Shown here one piece after another: positions 58,801-64,000 of a DNA stretch of 64,000 bases. Both the position numbers and the translations under genes were made by a program. The number at the start of each line of letters is the position of its first letter. The stretch's first letter is position 1. Source of the DNA: Tritrichomonas musculus (Eukaryota > Parabasalia > Tritrichomonadida > Tritrichomonadidae); assembly GCA_039105265.1 (NCBI GenBank), contig JAPFFF010000016.1, positions 3,086,056-3,150,055 on the forward strand. Reading direction: 5' to 3'. The notes below the pieces were generated by a model that was given only the letters and a program-made list of their open reading frames with translations, ran no database searches and had not been told where the DNA came from.

Positions 58801-61800
58801 CTTCTGGGCGATGAGCATTCTGCACGCTAAGAAACATCGGAAATTACTTGTGGCTAGCGATGTTTACCATGACCTGCACGGTTCCTTGTGCATGAAATGC
58901 AAGGACTTCGTTGGTAGAGACAAAGCTACAGTCAAACAGCATACCAACAGATCACATCCCCAGGCCAATGTTGAAGGTCATCGGGTTCAGGCAATCGACA
59001 TCAGTATATCCGTTAATTGGCTTTCGCCTGAAACCGATGACGATGAAATTCGTGAAGCCAACACTGACCTGGAGAGAATCAAGATTGTGAGGAGTGAGAA
59101 CAGAGTCACTCAAGATGATGAGAGACAGATGCCAGTGCAACCTCGGGCAGACGAATCGGTGGATCTCCAAGTGATGGAAGATCGTCGTCGCGGGGAAGAC
59201 TCACGCAGACGGAGACGACAGGCTGGGTTCATACCTGCCAACGAGAGACTACCTGAGGCGCACTTGCATTCAGTCTCTTCATCTAGCGAAGAAGATACTC
59301 ACACAATTGATGAACATCCGGCTCACCCAGCGTCAGCTTCGATCGTGGACATTGAGAGTTGCCTGTCCAAAGCTGAGAATTGGAAGTCGAGGTGCATGAA
59401 GGAAGATGATGATTTCGTGCACCTCCCGAAGCTGTGGGGTGACCGTTTAGCGAAACACAGGAAAAAGTTCGAAGAAGTGTTTAACAGTGAAGTCAAGGAT
59501 GTTCTCAATTGGTATAATGAAGCTATTTACCTCTCTGACTCTTTGGAAAAGAGCAGCCGAATGCTTCTCTGCGAAGGGATGATTTCGAAAATCATTCTCA
59601 TTCTACGGAAGTCGATTAGGAAGTTCGTTCGTTCGGCTCGGAGAGGTTCAGATAAGATTCGTCGCCCGCATTCCTTGGAGACACCGATTCAGATGAAGTC
59701 GGCCTCCAAATTCATCGCTGGTATTGAACTCCTGCATTCCCGTATTCACATCACTGATGAAGATCTCGATCAACCTCAACGTAATGTCATCGCAGACATC
59801 AAAGAGAAGCTTGTTCGCTTTCTGTCACAGGCTCCTTTGGAGTTCTCTCAACTTCTTGGGAGTGGTGACTTGGACTCAATTGACGGTTTGATTTACGATG
59901 AGCATTACGATGAAAGGATGAAATTCATACGTGCCAAGCTAGAGGAATTGGAGATTCTCAACAACTCTCCTTCCTCGCTTGGCTACAAGAAGTTCCTTCA
60001 GAAATTCTACGCTGAAGACGCCAAACGTACACTCGACTGGTTCGTGTTGAACGACGACACACCGGAATGTGTCGTCCCAGTCGAAGATTTCGAGAACGTG
60101 TACGGGTCCTCGTGGAGCGATGCTGCTGCTCTCGGGGATGACCCAGATGGTGTTTACACTCTTCAGCGCAGAATTTCATCGAATAATTCTGATGAACTCA
60201 AATCACTCATCCTCAACGAAGAAGCTATTCTCAAAGCGGTCAGATCGAGATCCAATCTGTCTGCCGTCGGATGCGACGGCATTTCAAATGGTGTGTGGAA
60301 GGTTGGCGGGAGTGTCACGGCGACGATCATCAAGAATGTGTTGTGTTGCATGCTTGACACGGGTCTCTTTCCGGAGGTGTTGAAAATGAACAAAACCGTC
60401 ATGTTGTTTAAGAAAGGAGACCCTGACGACGCCCATTCGTGGCGTCCTATCACCATCACTCCGACGATTTATCGGATGCTGATGTGTCACATCAGCCGCT
60501 CGCTTCAAACGCTGAATTCAAAACATAGGTTCATATCACCGAGTCAGAAAGGATTCATGCGTATTCCAGCTGGGGCGGCTGAGCATGCAACTGTGGTTGA
60601 TGAGATGATACACGATGCTGCACGGAACCAAAAGTCACTCTACATCACGACGATCGACTTTTCTGATGCATTTGGTTCCGTACCACATAAACTTATTAAA
60701 AAGAATCTTACAGACATTGGCTTTGATCTTTCTTTTGTTAAAACGATTATTAATTCGTACAGAGACTCTTCGACAAAGATCATCAGCAACAACAGACGAT
60801 CTAATTCTATCTGTTTTCGCAAAGGCGTCAAGCAAGGTTGTCCGCTGAGTCCGACGTTATTCAACATTTGTATCGAACCTCTCCTCGCGCGGTTGAACGC
60901 TTGCAAGGAGGACGGTTATCATTGGTTGGACTCAGCGACAACCGTTCAAGCTTACGCCGATGACATAATCGTGTTCTCGGACTCGGAAGTCGGGATGAAG
61001 AACTTGCTTTCGGTCGTGGAGCACTTCTGCAGTTATGCAGGCGACATGAAGATCAACTGCAAGAAGTGCCACGCTTTCACATACATTGCTCACAATGGTT
61101 CTCGCAGTGTGTTGAACGACAACTTCACCATTGCTGGAGGACGTATTGATAACATCAGTATTCAGAACAATACAACGTATCTCGGACTTCCAATCGCGTG
61201 CAAATCTTCGCAGCGTAAACATCACGTTTTTCGGCGAATCGAAGACATGACGAAGGACGTCATTCGAATTACTGGCAGCGCTCTTCGGTTCACACAGGCG
61301 GTTGACGCCATCAAACGGTTCGTGATTCCCAAGATTGACTACGAACTGATGGCGAACACAGCACCGACAAATTGCCTCAGTCGCTTAGATGAACTCATTC
61401 GGGGCAAACTGTCCAAAATGATCGGTGCTGCTGGTATTCCAACCGCCTGGTTCTACACGACGAAAAACGATGGCGGTCTTTACATACAGAAACTCACAGA
61501 TCGCCAGAAAGCTCTCACTATCAGACTCTACATTGCTTTGATGGAGTCTAACGATAAAAGCATCCGTGATATGGTCAAGGCTTCTGATGAAGCCGAGATC
61601 ATCTTCAGGGATGCTACCATCGACTTGACTTCACCGTTCTTGCACCTAAAAGTTAAAGACAATGGTGCGTTAGATGCAAAGCGTAACCGCGGGACGTCGA
61701 ACATCTTAGCCCGATGTGTTAAAGCTTTGCACGACGCTAACATGGGTCTGATACTCAAAGATGATATGTTTACGCTCAAAGATCTGAATAGTAATGTCAC

Positions 61801-63007
61801 ATATGATGTTAACACCTCTAATGTTGTTAAACACATCATGAAAGTCATGAGTGACCGTTACTATTCAGATCTTTGTCAGCACAAGATGAGAGGACATACA
61901 TTCACGACATTGAAAAACTCACCATTGAGCAACTACTTCATGAAGCCCAATGCTTTGATGGCGGACTCTGTTGTCAGATTCGCTATCAAAGCACGTACGA
62001 ATACGCTCATGACAGCATCACTTGCTGCTCACAGAAACCCTCAAATGAGTAACCGTTGCACTCGTTGTGGACAGATTGAAACTCTCAATCACATCTTAAA
62101 CGGGTGCAAGCGGTGCAAACACAAATTCACAAAGAGACACGACGAAGTTGTCAAGGTACTTTGCAAGTACCTTACCGAAAAGAAGAGAGTCATCGTGCAT
62201 TGTAACCAAAGTGTTCGTGGACGCAGCAACGAACACATCACTGGTGACTCTGCTTCTCTCAGACCAGATGTATGGTGGTGGGACGGTGACCAGCTGAAGA
62301 TAGCTGAATTCACCATCCCATACGGAATGTTATCTGGCGATGATGATGAATCCACCTTAGTCATACGACGCAGAGAGAAGTTGAACAAGTACCAGAAGCT
62401 TGTCGATGATTGCAGAAACCAGTTGAACTGCAATGTGTCGCTATTTGTGTTCATTGTCTCCTCCCTCGGTGCAATACCCGATGACACCATCAATGAACTC
62501 AAGAAAGTGACAGTCACGACCAAAGACGCACTCAAACTTGCATGGAGGATGGTAGCAGCCGCTTTACGGGAATCTATGATATTGTACATTGATACTAAGA
62601 TTAAGAAGAGGGTTAACGACAACAATGAAGATGAAGATAACGATAACGATAACGATAATGGTAACGATTATGATAACGATGTTGAAAATGTTAATGTTCT
62701 TGATACTGATGGTGACGATGATTCTAATGATCTCAATGATACTAGCTCCAATGTTACCGACGGGGAGTCCGCAGACGATGAGTACAACTCTGTCAACATC
62801 CTGGACGACGAAGAATGGCGGGAACTCATTGATGCAAGTGCGGATGTTGACAGGTCGGGCCCCCCGTCTGAGCTTGACACTACTGATGATGAAACTGACG
62901 TACTGGAAAATCCAGGCACCACCCCACTATGGAACCAAACTCAAGGTGCCGACCCTGCCTCCGCTACCGAAGAGGAGGGAGTCCAACACTCCTCTTCTGA
63001 ATTTTAG
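55811..63007 (+). CDS. LINE L8 polyprotein (subfamily A, 20 repeats of different order)
   Basis: 2398 residues. The N-terminal region is the same as in L5. Repeats (366-725) hold two QIVAS/HHNV/HHSVDY cassettes followed by a run of plain HHAVDVDNQIV units, one with TAYVA in place of TAHVA. Zinc fingers from C899, YADD 1715-1718, endonuclease D2153/E2166. No disruption. Because everything outside the repeats is close to L5-L6, the array shows that repeat composition changes faster than the rest of the gene. Confidence 0.93.
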   Translation: MLFCTTKPRFSELALDADSIDTKIDDFGGNFSDDDGNGTPEFRSFSPQISTVDSPFNINYNKLATSPISRHSREINSKTHQNGDQFAPNSTQSNTQPRYVPNVPHNLPSQYSLTDRISYPTEQRHPPVGPAPINIRSTSQSDSNVSPDFSDSEEFRSDAHLSDSTSRPNCARNLIVPNTQRTTEVLLQSGVHYNPTNPEGGQNPSWFVITSDPSLAARSPLSYLAKDKSVEGVLVARGQMIISNGQPILDRNRPAVPASDAELSQKVLLPETFVHPSTVPAVPFNFCSFPRSPFVSHVYNVLNSLAVSFSCNIGCNNHFTDFSNHMSVMNTNMFNVNNSNSFTNNSFINNNISNYNVSHNNVNLVHHSVDVDNQTVESTAHVAHHSVDVDNRVVASMAHVAHHSVDVDNQIVASTAHVVHHNVDVDNQIVKSTAHVAHHSVDVDYQTVKSTALVANHSVDVDNQIVKSTAHVAHHAVDVDNQIVASTAHVVHHNVDVDNQIVKSTAHVAHHSVDVDYQTVKSTALVANHSVDVDNQIVKSTAHVAHHAVDVDNQTVKSTAHVAHHTVDVDNQTVKSTAHVAHHAVDVDNQIVKSTAHVAHHAVDVDNQIVKSTAYVAHHAVDVDNQIVKSTAHVAHHAVDVDNQIVKSTAHVAHHAVDVDNQIVKSTAHVAHHAVDVDNRVVASTAHVTHHNVDVDNQTVTSTAHITHHSVGVDDRVVTSTAHIDHHQVVTKEKLFTSVIEVPKFVFEINEKVVPLFTLSGNHSLLNTFSNNNFLGSRTNSLGTQTTSNSSGTSSVVSGAEEFTDAHSHSEHSDHSDDDNHGGSDDNPSSPVGDNVSIDWIVSELAGVKTKTDMKSLIDILQVANIDTSPFANVSDVDTPIILLMYQKDRWLGVGQFYCPCCDKTFPTCASLSFHLKSTHTTNNIPLEQAAFEYIVGRKLRWKIDSPHLPPDAFHYRTIHVCPCSDCDYLVSRANSLSSHMGSSHQDMEALKREVGVFWAMSILHAKKHRKLLVASDVYHDLHGSLCMKCKDFVGRDKATVKQHTNRSHPQANVEGHRVQAIDISISVNWLSPETDDDEIREANTDLERIKIVRSENRVTQDDERQMPVQPRADESVDLQVMEDRRRGEDSRRRRRQAGFIPANERLPEAHLHSVSSSSEEDTHTIDEHPAHPASASIVDIESCLSKAENWKSRCMKEDDDFVHLPKLWGDRLAKHRKKFEEVFNSEVKDVLNWYNEAIYLSDSLEKSSRMLLCEGMISKIILILRKSIRKFVRSARRGSDKIRRPHSLETPIQMKSASKFIAGIELLHSRIHITDEDLDQPQRNVIADIKEKLVRFLSQAPLEFSQLLGSGDLDSIDGLIYDEHYDERMKFIRAKLEELEILNNSPSSLGYKKFLQKFYAEDAKRTLDWFVLNDDTPECVVPVEDFENVYGSSWSDAAALGDDPDGVYTLQRRISSNNSDELKSLILNEEAILKAVRSRSNLSAVGCDGISNGVWKVGGSVTATIIKNVLCCMLDTGLFPEVLKMNKTVMLFKKGDPDDAHSWRPITITPTIYRMLMCHISRSLQTLNSKHRFISPSQKGFMRIPAGAAEHATVVDEMIHDAARNQKSLYITTIDFSDAFGSVPHKLIKKNLTDIGFDLSFVKTIINSYRDSSTKIISNNRRSNSICFRKGVKQGCPLSPTLFNICIEPLLARLNACKEDGYHWLDSATTVQAYADDIIVFSDSEVGMKNLLSVVEHFCSYAGDMKINCKKCHAFTYIAHNGSRSVLNDNFTIAGGRIDNISIQNNTTYLGLPIACKSSQRKHHVFRRIEDMTKDVIRITGSALRFTQAVDAIKRFVIPKIDYELMANTAPTNCLSRLDELIRGKLSKMIGAAGIPTAWFYTTKNDGGLYIQKLTDRQKALTIRLYIALMESNDKSIRDMVKASDEAEIIFRDATIDLTSPFLHLKVKDNGALDAKRNRGTSNILARCVKALHDANMGLILKDDMFTLKDLNSNVTYDVNTSNVVKHIMKVMSDRYYSDLCQHKMRGHTFTTLKNSPLSNYFMKPNALMADSVVRFAIKARTNTLMTASLAAHRNPQMSNRCTRCGQIETLNHILNGCKRCKHKFTKRHDEVVKVLCKYLTEKKRVIVHCNQSVRGRSNEHITGDSASLRPDVWWWDGDQLKIAEFTIPYGMLSGDDDESTLVIRRREKLNKYQKLVDDCRNQLNCNVSLFVFIVSSLGAIPDDTINELKKVTVTTKDALKLAWRMVAAALRESMILYIDTKIKKRVNDNNEDEDNDNDNDNGNDYDNDVENVNVLDTDGDDDSNDLNDTSSNVTDGESADDEYNSVNILDDEEWRELIDASADVDRSGPPSELDTTDDETDVLENPGTTPLWNQTQGADPASATEEEGVQHSSSEF
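56906..57985 (+). repeat. 54-bp tandem repeats of L8 (20 units)
   Basis: Two cassette copies (units 3-5 and 7-9) and an expanded stretch of QIV units (13-17). One unit has GTCGACGTTGAC, a single-base change in the outer arm. Confidence 0.95.
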
Positions 63008-63113
63008 GCAGACTTTTTTGTTGGGGCCCGCCCCTTTTATTTTATTGTGAGTGAATCATCACTCTCGTTTATTAGTATTTTATACTTACTCTAATGATTA
63101 ATAAACGAATTTA

Positions 63114-63138
63114 CCACACGGGAGGAGATTTTTTTTTA
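63114..63138 (+). repeat. Target-site duplication 10 (L8/L9 junction)
   Basis: tRNA-Asn 3' stub with T9, unchanged. Shows that the array continues. Confidence 0.85.
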
Positions 63139-64000
63139 GTTTTCATATATGCTTTTTTGCACGACCAAACCTAGATTTTCCGAATTAGCACTCGACGCTG
63201 ATTCGATTGATACCAAAATTGATGATTTTGGTGGAAATTTTTCTGATGATGATGGAAATGGAACACCCGAATTTCGCAGTTTTTCGCCTCAAATTAGTAC
63301 AGTAGATAGCCCTTTCAATATAAATTACAACAAACTCGCTACTTCTCCAATCACAGATCGAATTTCATATCCTACGGAGCAGCGGCACCCGCCGGTTGGA
63401 CCTGCTCCTATCAACATACGGAGTACCTCACAGAGCGATTCCAACGTTTCCCCAGACTTTTCAGATTCCGAAGAATTTAGATCAGATGCGCATCTAAGTG
63501 ATTCTACGAGCCGACCAAATTGCGCCAGAAATCTCATAGTTCCTAATACACAAAGGACGACAGAGGTACTCCTGCAGTCAGGAGTACACTATAATCCGAC
63601 GAATCCAGAGGGTGGTCAGAACCCCTCTTGGTTCGTCATTACGAGCGATCCTTCACTGGCTGCCCGTTCCCCTCTGAGTTACCTTGCAAAGGATAAGTCA
63701 GTTGAAGGTGTATTGGTTGCCCGAGGACAAATGATCATTTCGAATGGGCAACCAATACTCGACCGAAACCGCCCGGCAGTACCTGCATCAGATGCAGAAC
63801 TCAGCCAGAAGGTGCTCCTCCCTGAGACCTTCGTCCATCCGAGCACGGTTCCGGCGGTTCCATTCAATTTTTGCTCCTTCCCACGTTCGCCTTTTGTTTC
63901 CCATGTATACAATGTATTAAACTCGCTGGCGGTCTCATTCTCGTGCAACATCGGTTGCAATAATCACTTCACCGACTTTTCAAATCACATGTCAGTCATG
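63139..64000 (+). mobile_element. LINE copy L9, subfamily A, cut by window edge
   Basis: Only the first 862 bases are in the window. The 5' end, the initiator-like box (63143-63147) and the 5' hairpin are as in L8. It has an internal deletion relative to L8 near 63351. Confidence 0.88.
63149..64000 (+). CDS. LINE L9 polyprotein, N-terminal part only
   Basis: 284 codons are open from the ATG to the window edge, ending in the conserved HFTDFSNHMSVM segment just before the repeats would begin. Relative to L8, 135 bp (45 codons) are missing after LATSPI, so the text reads SPITDRISYP. The deletion is exactly in frame and has one base of identity at its ends. It removes part of the low-complexity N-terminus but not the conserved EVLLQSGVHYNP region. 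Whether the rest of the copy is intact cannot be seen. Confidence 0.85.
   Translation, partial: MLFCTTKPRFSELALDADSIDTKIDDFGGNFSDDDGNGTPEFRSFSPQISTVDSPFNINYNKLATSPITDRISYPTEQRHPPVGPAPINIRSTSQSDSNVSPDFSDSEEFRSDAHLSDSTSRPNCARNLIVPNTQRTTEVLLQSGVHYNPTNPEGGQNPSWFVITSDPSLAARSPLSYLAKDKSVEGVLVARGQMIISNGQPILDRNRPAVPASDAELSQKVLLPETFVHPSTVPAVPFNFCSFPRSPFVSHVYNVLNSLAVSFSCNIGCNNHFTDFSNHMSVM

Larger units (their letters stand above)
55801..63113 (+). mobile_element. LINE copy L8, subfamily A
   Basis: Full length. It has the same total length as L5 and L6 by coincidence of unit number: the repeat array is also 20 units but of different composition. It lacks the GTAGAC variant of L5-L7, so it is a sister of that group and not a member. 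Confidence 0.9.
4181..64000 (+). repeat. Head-to-tail array of tRNA-Asn-targeted LINEs
   Basis: Nine same-orientation LINE units (L1-L9, the last cut by the window) and one non-autonomous unit (D) follow each other, separated only by the 25-bp target duplication. ORF starts lie at 4191, 11414, 18841, 26844, 33804, 41142, 48480, 55811 and 63149. The L5-L6 and L6-L7 periods are 7338 bp and the L7-L8 period is 7331 bp. No copy is 5'-truncated, which is unusual for LINEs. The array continues past the right edge. Confidence 0.93.

Overview
The window looks like nuclear DNA from a protist, most likely a parabasalid (trichomonad, Tritrichomonas-like). Four things support this: AT-rich short intergenic DNA with intron-free genes; initiator-like TCA+1Y(T/A) boxes a few bases upstream of ATG codons; a TAAA overlapping a stop codon; and a bacterial-type amylosucrase-like gene. 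TAA, TAG and TGA all behave as stops. The lineage is an inference of moderate confidence.

The left 4.2 kb is host sequence. A minus-strand gene running off the left edge (1-728) encodes tandem calponin-homology (actin-binding) domains. It is divergent from a plus-strand GH13 amylosucrase-like gene (1386-3860) whose expected catalytic nucleophile Asp reads Asn. Next comes a complete tRNA-Asn(GUU) gene (4096-4169) with a T9 Pol III terminator.

From 4181 to the right edge the window is a head-to-tail array of one site-specific non-LTR retrotransposon (LINE) family, in the same orientation as the tRNA. There are eight full-length copies (here L1-L8), the start of a ninth (L9), and one ~1.05 kb non-autonomous relative (D, 25760-26808) between L3 and L4. 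Every junction carries the same ~25-bp target duplication: the 3' end of tRNA-Asn plus its T-tract. The upstream tRNA is therefore regenerated intact, while each downstream copy is preceded only by a tRNA 3' stub.

Each LINE has one very long ORF of 2262-2428 residues. It holds an uncharacterised N-terminal region, 11-20 tandem 18-residue repeats (54 bp each, each unit a DNA/RNA palindrome), three C2H2-like zinc fingers, an R2/NeSL-type reverse transcriptase with YADD, a CCHC knuckle, a restriction-like endonuclease (PD-x12-E ... KY) and an acidic D/N-rich tail. Two N-terminal subfamilies exist: A (L1, L4-L9) and B (L2, L3). L2 and L3 are mosaics joining B-type 5' parts to A-type 3' parts. L5, L6 and L7 look like a recent tandem amplification (7338-bp period). 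L7 is broken by two small deletions, and L9 has an in-frame 135-bp deletion.

D shares the target duplication, a 5' hairpin, a 5'-terminal initiator-like box and a 3'-terminal TTAATAAAC motif with the LINE but encodes no RT. It is probably mobilised in trans. The array as a whole looks like a young, possibly active tRNA-anchored retrotransposon community that leaves its host tRNA gene intact.
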